Source: Methanobacteriota archaeon
GTDB lineage: Archaea; Halobacteriota; Methanosarcinia; Methanosarcinales; Methanosarcinaceae
Assembly: GCA_030837265.1 (NCBI GenBank)
Contig: JAUPKV010000244.1
Location: 1-5,459 of the forward strand
Length of the DNA stretch: 5,459 nt
Direction: 5' to 3'
The notes under the pieces were generated by a model. That model searched no databases. It was not told the DNA's origin and worked only from the letters and a program-made list of their open reading frames with translations. Both the position numbers and the translations under genes were made by a program. Positions within the stretch are counted from its first letter, which is position 1, and each line of letters opens with the position of its first letter. Positions 1 to 5,459 of the stretch are shown one piece after another.

Positions 1-1023
1 GGCTCCACCAACATTTTAAAGAAAATGTACTTTAAGCCTTTCACGATGATCTGATAGCGTTTTTCTCTTTAATGCATGTTTATGCAGTATCCAGATTTTT
101 CGAAATATTGCTTTGGAAAATGTATTCTGAAACCTGTATGATTGCTGATAATTATTTCTGGTTTTTCGTTAAAATACTGATCCTTGCAATGCCCGCTACT
201 TTGTGGCTGGTGACAGCTTACGTAGCTCTACCCCTATGTGTCAAAAGTAGAACTTGTGAGTTGCAGGAGAGGTGGACGCCTGCAGCCCGATAGACGCTAT
301 GCTTGGAGGTAAATGTCTATCATTTGAATCATCGAGGTTAAATAAAGAGTAAAATGAAATGGATGATTAAAAGTTAGTGGATTCTTCTCTTAATCGTCTT
401 TATTAAATCACACAGTTGAGATCCAATCAAATGTGAGTAAAATACTTACAAACAACAAAGTCCGAAAGATTCATGTTTCTTTTCCTCTAACACAACCTAA
501 AAGACAGAAACAATGATTTCCGAGCAATTGTATTGATTTTCCCTATCAACCATTCACTCATTTTGATCCACCCTCTCGAAGAGGTACAATGCAAATAAGT
601 ATCCAAAGAATATAACTTAGAACGAAAGATTGTTAAGAAATCAGTATTAATTATGTTTGGCTATTATATCGTTTATGTCCGTGTAAATTTATTCCCTGGC
701 GACAGTTTTATACTATTTTAGGCTAATAAAAAATATCTAATTATTATTAATGAATATAGTATAATAAACATAAAAACACAAAACAAAAAATATAACAGAT
801 GCTCTTTTTATAAGTATACATTTGTAAAAAAATTAAAAAATAATTATTGGAATACTTAAAGTTCATTAAATAGTTAAACACTGTTATTTTCTATAATATA
901 CTGCGTTATATGTTGCATTATATACTGATTCATTTTAATAACTGAACATACTTGATATTAAATTGTAATATCTTGTGGAAAATTCCAATTTTTTTATCAA
1001 TAACGTTGCTTCCATTTCTGATA
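1..1023. other. Long intergenic stretch, no convincing gene
   Basis: No open frame here has both a plausible start site and a recognisable protein. A 73-codon plus-strand frame (72-293) has no ribosome binding site before its ATG and no family resemblance. From about 700 the sequence becomes extremely AT-rich; on the minus strand the A-runs at about 784-790 and 826-840 read as T-runs, which could end transcription from the pentapeptide gene to the right, since archaeal termination often needs only T-rich tracts. A short stem (CCTCT-CGA-AGAGG) lies near 572-586 with no obvious role. A coding-like plus-strand stretch at about 261-350 is treated as a finding, not a gene. Confidence 0.6.
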
Positions 1024-2076
1024 CTATAGGTCCTGTAGCTTCGATAATTCTGAAAGGTTAGGGTACTTTTCTTTTATTGATATAAGTAGCTCTTCGTCTA
1101 ATTTTGCATTATGAAGCGTTTCCACTTTAGAAAGCTGATCAAGTGATAAATTACGAGCTCCTTTAAGGCTAGCTCCTTCAAAGTTAGCTCTAAATAAATT
1201 GTTTCCATCAAAGTTAGCTCCTTCAAGATTAGCTCCTTTAAAGTTAACCCTAAAACAATTAGCTCCTTCAAGATTAGCTCCTTCAAGATTAGCTCTTTCA
1301 AGGTCAGCTCTATAAAGATTAGCTCCTTCAAGATTAGCTCCTTTAAGGATAGTCTCTACAAGGTTAGCCTCTAAAATATTAGCCTTGATTAGATTTGCTC
1401 CCGTAAGATCAACTTTTGCAAGATTACTTCCTATCAGATCTGCTCCGGCAAAGTTAGCTCCCATAAGACTAGCCCCTTTAAATGTAGCCCAATCAAGGTC
1501 AGTTTTTGTAAGGTTAGCTCCAATAAAATTGGTTTCTGTAAGGTTTGTCTCTACAAGGTTAGCCAGTTCCAGATCTGTTCCTTCAAGAGTGGCTCTTGTC
1601 AGGTTAGCTTCTGTAAGGATAGCTTTTATAAGGTTGGCTCTTGAAAGGTTAGCCTCTATAAGGATAGCTTTTTCCAAATTGGCCCTTTCAAGGTTAGCCT
1701 CTATAAGAATAGCATTTTCCAAATTGACCCTTTTAAGATTAGCCTCCTTAAGGATAGCTTTTTCCAAATTGGCTCTTTTGAGGTTAGCTCCTATAAGGAT
1801 GGCTTTTGCCATGTTTGCTCTTTTGAGGTTGGCCTTTTCAAGGTTTGCTCCTTTAAGGTTAGTTTCTTTAAGATTGGCCTTTTCAAGATCAGCTTCTCTA
1901 AGGATAGCCTTTTCAAGATTGGCCTTTTCAAGATCAGCCTCTCTAAGGATAGCCTTTTCAAGATTAGCTCTTTCAAGGCTAGCTTCTGTAAGGATAGCCT
2001 TTTCAAGATTAGCTCTTTCAAGGTTAGCTCTTTCAAGGTTAGCTTCTGTACGGGAATTGTCTATAGGGTCAGACAT
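1024..2076 (-). CDS. Pentapeptide-repeat protein, 59 tandem repeats
   Basis: This 350-residue protein is almost entirely pentapeptide repeats of the A(N/D)LxX type. After an 11-residue leader (MSDPIDNSRTE), residues 12-306 divide into exactly 59 consecutive five-residue units without a break. A 44-residue C-terminal cap (307-350) follows, with LSLDQLSKVETLHNAKLDEEL and KEKYPNL, a tail style seen in other archaeal and cyanobacterial members. The family folds as a right-handed quadrilateral beta helix with about 20 residues per turn, so 59 units would give nearly 15 turns; some members (MfpA, Qnr) mimic DNA and bind gyrase, but most have no known function and nothing here assigns one. No signal peptide or membrane segment is seen, so a cytosolic location is likely. 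Repeats near the N-terminus are rich in Glu, Lys and Arg; those near the C-terminus favour Gly and Phe. The start has only a weak GTGGAT upstream. The gene stands alone, and a large antisense frame is only its shadow. Confidence 0.93.
   Translation of the reverse strand: MSDPIDNSRTEANLERANLERANLEKAILTEASLERANLEKAILREADLEKANLEKAILREADLEKANLKETNLKGANLEKANLKRANMAKAILIGANLKRANLEKAILKEANLKRVNLENAILIEANLERANLEKAILIEANLSRANLIKAILTEANLTRATLEGTDLELANLVETNLTETNFIGANLTKTDLDWATFKGASLMGANFAGADLIGSNLAKVDLTGANLIKANILEANLVETILKGANLEGANLYRADLERANLEGANLEGANCFRVNFKGANLEGANFDGNNLFRANFEGASLKGARNLSLDQLSKVETLHNAKLDEELLISIKEKYPNLSELSKLQDL
1890..2024 (-). repeat. Three tandem 45-bp units inside the pentapeptide gene
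   Basis: Copies lie at 1890-1934, 1935-1979 and 1980-2024 and differ by only a few bases each. Each encodes three pentapeptides (pattern AILxE, AxLEx, ANLEx). They show that the protein grew by duplication of a 15-codon block and not only by single five-codon steps. A more diverged series with the same 15-residue spacing continues at about 1609-1803. Confidence 0.8.
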
Positions 2077-2178
2077 TTTATATCCACTGCATTTATCACA
2101 ATTTTTTTATTTTTTAGTTTTAATATCATTTCAAAGGAAAATCTTCGATGCTTCTTGCTGTTAAATAAGGAATGATGG

Positions 2179-2187
2179 TATAAAAAA
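2179..2187 (-). promoter_or_regulatory. Candidate TATA box for the pentapeptide gene
   Basis: Minus-strand TTTTTTATA lies about 105 bases upstream of the pentapeptide ATG. At usual archaeal spacing (about 25 bases), transcription would start near 2157. In an AT-rich intergenic region such matches occur by chance, so this is only a candidate. Confidence 0.25.
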
Positions 2188-2306
2188 CTAAAGAACGGAT
2201 ATTAGAACTTAGTGTTTTTACACACCCCTCGGAAAAGGCATATCAATCCAATCATCTTGGGTTAGTGCTTTCGACTTTCTTGAAAAAAGAATGTACCGGC
2301 GATTGA
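2184..2306 (+). pseudogene. Possible transposase N-terminal scrap
   Basis: The plus-strand frame from 2184 has no start codon, is bounded by TAA (2181-2183) and TGA (2304-2306), and encodes 40 residues containing THPSEKAYQSNHLGLV followed by LSTFLKK. This resembles the opening segment of IS4/IS1634-like transposases of Methanosarcina, where a short region with a Tyr-x-x-Asn-x-Leu-Gly-Leu pattern precedes a helix. The resemblance is from memory and the piece is short. No inverted ends or further transposase motifs follow, so it would be a relic if real. It may also be a chance frame. Confidence 0.25.
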
Positions 2307-2772
2307 GGCTCTAATCTGGACGACAAGAATGAAAAAAAGGCCAAGACGAATATTAATTATTAGATATTTATAAAATACAGTTTTAGTTTTGTTTTCGTGC
2401 TACTTTTCTAGGCTTAAAATCAGCATCTTCATACACTATAAAATGTGCCTATGTGTATCTTATACTTTTCTTGCATTTACCATGGGTTTATCGAAGGAAT
2501 CAAGAAAATTCTGATATGATGTGTAACAATTGGCCTTACACTTGCACAGACAAAATACGAACTTTCTATGCTAAAACAACTGTATTTTTGGTATAGTTTT
2601 ATAATGTTGGTGCATTTTCCTTGAATATTTTTATTTTTATTTATTACTTATAGATTTACATATTTTTTGAATTTTTTGCAACGGAACCAAATTTTTGATA
2701 GTCTATTTTCATTTAGTTGTTATATGATTTATCTAGATAATAATTCAAGTCATTTTTGAGCCGGCCTAATTC

Positions 2773-3796
2773 TCAAAATTTCACTCTTTTATAAAAAATT
2801 TTCTTTATTATCTCTGCCGTAAGGATATACAGTGCTACTATAACTCCAATAACTAAAATAACCGAGATTGGGATAGGTTTGAAGCCAAAAGGTTCTGCAA
2901 AAGGAGTCCACGGGAACAAAAGCGTGACGGTTCCTATAAGTAAGGTAGCTGCCAGCAGGTATTTTCCAGGTCTGCTTCTGAAGAAAGGTTTTCTGCTCCT
3001 GATTACCAGCACTATCATGGATGCTGAAATAACGATGGACGCTGAAATAACGGATTCCATAAACCATCCAGTTCTGAATTGCTCTATCTTACCCGGGAGG
3101 ATTAAAAGCAAAACACCGAAAGTCAGGTAGTCGAATACAGAGCTGGTAAGGCCAAATACCATCATAAACTTGCGGATGAAACCTATATCCCAGCGGCGAG
3201 GTTTTTCAATCATTTCCCTGTCCACAGAATCCGTGGCTATGGTCATCTCCGGAAAGTCCGTCAATAAATTAGTTAGCAGGATCTGTATGGGCAGCAGCGG
3301 AAGGAATGGCAGGTAGTGATGCTCCTGCCATACTGAACATGTTACCGAAATTGGCACTTGTAGCCATGAAGACGTATTTAAGGGTGTTGGCAAAGGTTTT
3401 CCGTCCACCTTTTACCCCTTCAACAAGTGCATACAAGCTCTTTTCCATCAGATAAATATCTGCAGCATCTTTGGCGACATCCGCAGCGCTGTCAACTGAA
3501 ATTCCCACATCTGCAGCATGAAGGGCGGATGCGTCATTGATACCGTCTCCTATATAGCCAACGACGTTTCCGCTTTTTTTGAATGCAATGATGATATTCT
3601 CTTTCTGATTCGGCTCTATCTCGGCAAAAAAATCAGTATCATTTACCCGCTTAATCAGGGCCTCGCTACTCATCTTAGCAAGTTCGCTTCCTGTTAGAAC
3701 CCTGGTGTTCTTAAGTCCAATCTCCTGACTGATACTGGCAGCCACGAACTTGTTATCTCCAGTAATAATCTTCAGAGAAATTCCAAGTTGTTCCAT
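2773..3796 (-). pseudogene. Magnesium-type P-type ATPase (MgtA-like), truncated and frameshifted
   Basis: Two overlapping minus-strand frames together encode about 340 residues of a P-type cation ATPase; intact MgtA-like pumps run about 840-900. The first frame (from 3796) carries the phosphorylation-domain motif TGDN (residues 12-15 from its first Met), FAEIEPNQKE (58-67) and the hinge GDGIND (83-88), followed by ALHAADVGISVDSAADVAKDAADIYL. It runs into membrane segment 5 (SANFGNMFSMAGASL), then loses frame at about 3313. The second frame continues with LPFLPLLPIQILLTNLLTDFPEM (segment 6) and four more hydrophobic segments to a natural-looking end at KRVKF. The MgtA-type TM6 and C-terminus favour the P3B magnesium class over P2 calcium or sodium pumps. 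Missing are the N-terminal membrane segments, the actuator domain, the DKTGT phosphorylation site and the nucleotide-binding domain, so no active pump can be made. Homology stops at about 3797-3810, just before an in-frame stop (3821-3823), and no good RBS precedes the first Met. Confidence 0.9.
3310..3316 (-). other. Frameshift site in the ATPase remnant
   Basis: Reading is good in one frame up to the Leu codon at 3316-3314 and resumes in another at the Leu codon 3312-3310, with base 3313 left over. Relatives, as recalled, have Phe between these two leucines (ASLFLPFLP), so the simplest cause is loss of two bases from a Phe codon. Without the shift the first frame ends after 14 wrong residues. 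A sequencing error could produce the shift, but the missing 5' half shows that the gene is dead in any case. Confidence 0.8.
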
Positions 3797-3923
3797 GCTT
3801 TGTTTTTTGCTTTCAGAACATTATTATCAATTTTGGCAAAACCTCATCTAATAAATTAAATCCCAGCAATTGCTATGTTTTACACAGTTGACAGACTCGA
3901 ATGCAAATTTTGGGTCTGAATAT

Positions 3924-3941
3924 TATAGGACTTACGCACTT
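3924..3941 (+). repeat. Left terminal inverted repeat of the MITE
   Basis: Eighteen bases, perfectly complementary to 4029-4046. Just inside it, the sequence GAAGTACAA continues a 24-bp block (3927-3950) that recurs with three mismatches at 4308-4331. Confidence 0.85.
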
Positions 3942-4028
3942 GAAGTACAAAACCGATAGCATTGGACTTGAATCTATTAAAGATTTATATTCTAATTCTG
4001 ACGCTTGCCATGCTTGATTCTGAAGCAT

Positions 4029-4046
4029 AAGTGCGTAAGTCCTATA
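4029..4046 (-). repeat. Right terminal inverted repeat of the MITE
   Basis: Exact inverted copy of 3924-3941. Similarity to the left end stops immediately inside it, so the element is not a simple fold-back of one long arm. Confidence 0.85.
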
Positions 4047-4095
4047 TTGTTTATAACTCCCCTATTTGTATCCATGACTTTGTTAGAGGTTTCTG

Positions 4096-4254
4096 TCACC
4101 TGAAGAAAAACGTGATAATTGCAAGTACAATAAAAATTATGACAAGCCACTTCGCAATTTCCATAGAGAAACCCGCAATTCCCCGTGCGCCCAGCACAAA
4201 TGCAATTAGTGCTAATATTAGAAAAACTACAGCAAGTCCTATCAAATCCGCCAT
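4096..4254 (-). CDS. DUF1328 family small membrane protein (YtjA-like)
   Basis: A 52-residue protein made of two hydrophobic helices (about residues 4-22 and 34-51) joined by a short turn with [15 protein letters not shown]. It ends in FFFR. The Leu/Ile/Val-rich first helix, the central Gly-x-x-Gly-Ile-Ala-Gly segment and the second helix starting after an Ala-Lys match the DUF1328 family, typified by E. coli YtjA, whose members are about 50-60 residues; their biochemical function is unknown. The start is firm: AGGAGAG lies five bases before the ATG. The gene is downstream of the PRC-barrel gene on the same strand with a 197-bp gap, so it may have its own promoter. The MITE lies just beyond its stop. 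It may act in the membrane under stress, but that is only inferred from the family's usual neighbours. Confidence 0.9.
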   Translation of the reverse strand: MADLIGLAVVFLILALIAFVLGARGIAGFSMEIAKWLVIIFIVLAIITFFFR

Positions 4255-4259
4255 ATTTA

Positions 4260-4266
4260 CTCTCCT
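4260..4266 (-). promoter_or_regulatory. Ribosome binding site of the DUF1328 gene
   Basis: Minus-strand AGGAGAG, separated from the ATG at 4254 by five bases, pairs well with the anti-Shine-Dalgarno end of archaeal 16S rRNA. It fixes the start of this very short gene. Confidence 0.8.
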
Positions 4267-4307
4267 ATAGTAATTTGATAAATGAATTTTGTTAATGGAA
4301 GATTTTT

Positions 4308-4331
4308 AGCAGTTACGTACTTGAAGTACAA
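4308..4331 (+). repeat. Isolated near-copy of the MITE left end
   Basis: These 24 bases match 3927-3950 at 21 positions, in the same orientation, including a 13-base identical stretch (ACTTGAAGTACAA). Similarity stops on the inner side, and no matching right end is seen 119 bp further on. It contains the near-perfect dyad GTACTT-G-AAGTAC. It lies between the PRC-barrel gene and the DUF1328 gene, in the presumed leader of the latter. It may be the scar of a second, decayed element. Confidence 0.5.
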
Positions 4332-4451
4332 TTGTGGATGCGAGTTACTGAAAATAGTAAGCTTAAGAATCTCTCAACATTATCCCAAACAAGGGTATGT
4401 GCTCTTTATATCATATTTTATCAATGACCCGCCTCCAATATCAAAGCCTAC

Positions 4452-5135
4452 TTATTTGCAGGTGTCCAAAAGACTTCTCTTTTTACCTCCCCTATTTTCA
4501 GAGGGGTGTATAGGCTCAACTTTAGCTTCTTCTACTTCTTCTTTTGGTTCTACCTTCTTTTCTGGGTGTATAGGCTCAATTTTAGCTTCTGTTACTTCTA
4601 CTATTTTTGGTTCTGCCTTCTTTTCTGGTTGTATAGGCTCAATTTTAGCTTCTGTTACTTCTTCCTTTTTTGGTTCTGCCTCCTTTTCTATCTGGGCCAT
4701 CCCTTCTGATTCAGTCTCTCCCAGTCTCTCTGTGTTCTTCTGGTCTGGAACTCCGGTCTCCCAGTAAGGCTTGTACCCGTAGCAAGTATAAATATTACCG
4801 AGCCACTCACGAGTTGAAGTAGCTAGCTGCTCACAAGTTAAAGGCCAGTTATCTTTATCAAAGCCGTCTGCTTTTTCCAGGGTTTCCTTGCTAACATTAA
4901 GGGCGAAAGCGTGCTCATTAGGCTTCACTGAGAGTGCTTCCCAGGGGACAGCAAACAATTTATTTCCAAAACCCAGGAACCCTCCAAAAGTGAGTACTGC
5001 ATATGCTACTCTACCATTTTCGAGATCAATCATCAGGTCTTCAATCTTCCCCAGATGTTCTCCAGACAAATTGATGACCTTGTCATTATTTATCGTTTTT
5101 GCTGTCAAAAATAACGGAATATCTTCAGTTTCCAT
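4452..5135 (-). CDS. PRC-barrel domain protein with repetitive charged C-terminal tail
   Basis: A 227-residue soluble protein. Residues 9-90 form a PRC-barrel domain: LTAKTINNDKVINLSGEHLGKIEDLMIDLENGRVAYAVLTFGG, then KLFAVPWEALSV. This beta-barrel fold is shared with RimM and photosynthetic reaction-centre H subunits and usually mediates protein contacts. A linker motif follows at about 97-125 (NWPLTCEQL, IYTCYGYKPYW), typical of stand-alone PRC proteins of bacteria and archaea whose linkers end in YGxxPYW. Residues 153-214 are three tandem repeats of 20-21 residues with core EAKIEPIxPEKK, rich in Glu, Lys and Pro and likely disordered. The end, GGKKRSLLDTCK, is basic. The start is set at 5135 because AGGAG lies eight bases before it; an upstream ATG at 5153 adds six residues but has no RBS. 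No signal peptide is seen. The function is unknown; a stress-related role alongside DUF1328 is inferred only. Confidence 0.9.
   Translation of the reverse strand: METEDIPLFLTAKTINNDKVINLSGEHLGKIEDLMIDLENGRVAYAVLTFGGFLGFGNKLFAVPWEALSVKPNEHAFALNVSKETLEKADGFDKDNWPLTCEQLATSTREWLGNIYTCYGYKPYWETGVPDQKNTERLGETESEGMAQIEKEAEPKKEEVTEAKIEPIQPEKKAEPKIVEVTEAKIEPIHPEKKVEPKEEVEEAKVEPIHPSENRGGKKRSLLDTCK
4506..4688 (-). repeat. Three tandem 60-63 bp repeats in the PRC-barrel tail
   Basis: Copies lie at 4506-4565 (60 bp), 4566-4628 (63 bp) and 4629-4688, each starting on the plus strand with the shared GTATAGGCTCAA core. The copy nearest the gene end has lost one codon. The second and third are nearly identical in their first 35 bases, pointing to recent duplication. 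Copy number may vary between strains. Confidence 0.85.
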
Positions 5136-5143
5136 AGTTACAA

Positions 5144-5148
5144 CTCCT
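5144..5148 (-). promoter_or_regulatory. Ribosome binding site that decides the PRC-barrel start
   Basis: Minus-strand AGGAG lies eight bases before the ATG at 5135 and inside the longer frame that begins at 5153. Its position favours the internal start; the upstream ATG has only AT-rich sequence before it. Confidence 0.65.
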
Positions 5149-5259
5149 GACATTAGATATAAAATTAAAATGTTTAAAATTCAAAGCCCGAATCCATGAG
5201 GACACAACTACAAAATCTCTCTCACATAGATTCTTTTTCTTTGAGGCACCCTTAGATCT

Positions 5260-5270
5260 GAAATATAAAG
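5260..5270 (-). promoter_or_regulatory. Candidate TATA box for the PRC-barrel gene
   Basis: Minus-strand CTTTATATTTC resembles the archaeal TATA consensus and would place transcription start near 5240, leaving a leader of about 105 bases. A second candidate, TTTTATATC at about 5156-5164, would start transcription almost at the ATG and lose the RBS, so it is less likely. Confidence 0.35.
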
Positions 5271-5376
5271 AAGTCTGTGTAGTCTACATATTAGAAATTC
5301 AAAGATTTGAGATTAGCTGTAAAATACTCTAACCCTCTAAGACTTCACATTAACTCCTGTTTAATAATTAATTCAT

Positions 5377-5459
5377 TTAAAGACGTTTACTCATGGATAT
5401 TTTTTGGCCTTCAAACCACTTGCCAACATCGGCAACATTGGTGTATTCTTTATCTGGAA
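5377..5459 (-). CDS. C-terminal end of an unrecognised protein, cut by the window edge
   Basis: The minus strand is open from the right edge to a TAA at 5377-5379 and encodes 26 residues, beginning PDKEYTNVADVGKWFEGQ and ending KISMSKRL. The mix of residues and absence of early stops look like real coding sequence, and the strand agrees with the genes to its left. The other two minus-strand frames also lack this quality: one stops at its second codon and one gives a low-complexity string. The segment is soluble in character, with no membrane helix. I do not recognise the family. About 240 bp with no gene separates it from the PRC-barrel start, so the two are probably transcribed separately. 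Confidence 0.55.
   Translation of the reverse strand, partial: PDKEYTNVADVGKWFEGQKISMSKRL

Larger units (their letters stand above)
2077..2772. other. Intergenic stretch between the pentapeptide gene and the ATPase remnant
   Basis: No intact gene is visible. The left part contains a possible minus-strand promoter for the pentapeptide gene: a TATA-like TTTTTTATA (plus-strand 2179-2187), which would give an untranslated leader of roughly 80 bases. A plus-strand frame at 2184-2306 resembles a transposase N-terminus and is listed separately. From 2340 to 2770 the DNA is AT-rich and open frames are short. It includes a perfect 12-bp palindrome TTATCTAGATAA (2729-2740) and, at the right end, an inverted repeat TTTTGAG/CTCAAAA (2754-2760 and 2772-2778) around an 11-base loop that overlaps the stop codon of the ATPase remnant. 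Confidence 0.6.
3924..4046. mobile_element. MITE-like element with 18-bp perfect terminal inverted repeats
   Basis: The left end TATAGGACTTACGCACTT (3924-3941) is exactly repeated in inverted form at the right end (4029-4046). If the outermost TA on each side is a target duplication (3924-3925 and 4045-4046), the element proper is 119 bp, 3926-4044, which fits the TA target preference of IS630/Tc1-like transposases; this assignment is inferred. Termini of AGGACTTACGCA type recur in insertion sequences of Methanosarcina and cyanobacteria, from memory. No transposase is encoded: the interior has one short plus-strand frame ending SDACHA with a stop at about 4016. It therefore looks like a non-autonomous element moved in trans. 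It sits between the ATPase breakpoint (about 130 bp away) and the DUF1328 stop codon (50 bp away). Confidence 0.8.

Noticed and set aside
1..10. Possible tRNA 3' end (GGCTCCACCA)
   Set aside because: Only ten bases are visible, so neither arms nor stem can be checked; chance is a sufficient explanation.
72..293. 73-codon plus-strand open frame
   Set aside because: No RBS, no family resemblance, and its composition fits random AT-rich sequence. Its last third overlaps a different frame that reads better.
1024..2076. CRISPR-like array of short repeats
   Set aside because: The repeats are contiguous, in multiples of 15 bases, without unique spacers, and encode a pentapeptide protein.
1385..2164. 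Long plus-strand open frame of 259 codons with repeats such as RLASIRIAF
   Set aside because: It is the antisense shadow of the pentapeptide gene: a 15-base repeat unit without stops in one frame stays open in others. It has no RBS and its sequence is explained by the repeat.
4031..4270. 79-codon plus-strand open frame
   Set aside because: It is antisense to the DUF1328 gene, which has a strong RBS and a recognisable family.
4282..4767. Plus-strand frames opposite the PRC-barrel tail
   Set aside because: The Ser/Phe- and Tyr/Phe-rich repeats come from reading the 60-63 bp tail repeats backwards; the minus-strand frame has a known domain and an RBS.
5351..5360. Minus-strand AGGAG followed by ATG just left of the partial gene
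   Set aside because: The ATG is followed at once by TGA and the nearby GTG frame stops after three codons, so no gene starts there.

Overview
The window looks like accessory or low-density chromosome of a methanogenic archaeon, most likely Methanosarcina or a close relative. This rests on several things seen together: long AT-rich intergenic stretches, archaeal-style TATA-like boxes (TTTATATT type), strong AGGAG ribosome binding sites, a long pentapeptide-repeat protein with the C-terminal cap common in Methanosarcina and cyanobacteria, a PRC-barrel protein and a DUF1328 membrane mini-protein. The genus is an inference from protein style and was not confirmed by a search. Every credible gene reads on the minus strand.

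Layout from right to left, the direction of transcription: (1) 5377 to the right edge holds the last 26 codons of an unrecognised gene. (2) 4452-5135 encodes a soluble PRC-barrel protein with a charged C-terminal tail built of three 20-21 residue tandem repeats; its start is best placed at the second ATG, which has a well-spaced AGGAG. (3) 4096-4254 encodes a 52-residue DUF1328 (YtjA-like) two-helix membrane protein. (4) 3924-4046 is a compact MITE-like element with 18-bp perfect inverted ends that include a flanking TA on each side; a 24-bp near-copy of its left end lies alone at 4308-4331. (5) 2773-3796 is a broken magnesium-type P-type ATPase. Only the C-terminal half is left, and it is split by a frameshift at about 3313. 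(6) 2184-2306 may be a decayed plus-strand transposase fragment. (7) 1024-2076 encodes a 350-residue protein made almost wholly of 59 uninterrupted pentapeptide repeats. (8) 1-1023 is non-coding and mostly very AT-rich, with a faint coding-like remnant near 255-351.

The PRC-barrel and DUF1328 genes are neighbours on one strand and both belong to families often found near general stress or envelope genes, so they may work in the same response. The 197-bp gap and the separate strong RBS mean co-transcription is not assured. The ATPase remnant, the MITE, the isolated end copy and the possible transposase scrap indicate that 2100-4350 is a decaying, transposon-worked region. I see no clear undescribed multi-gene system. 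The most unusual items are the regular isoleucine pattern in the pentapeptide protein, the repeat-built PRC tail, and the MITE with its solo end.
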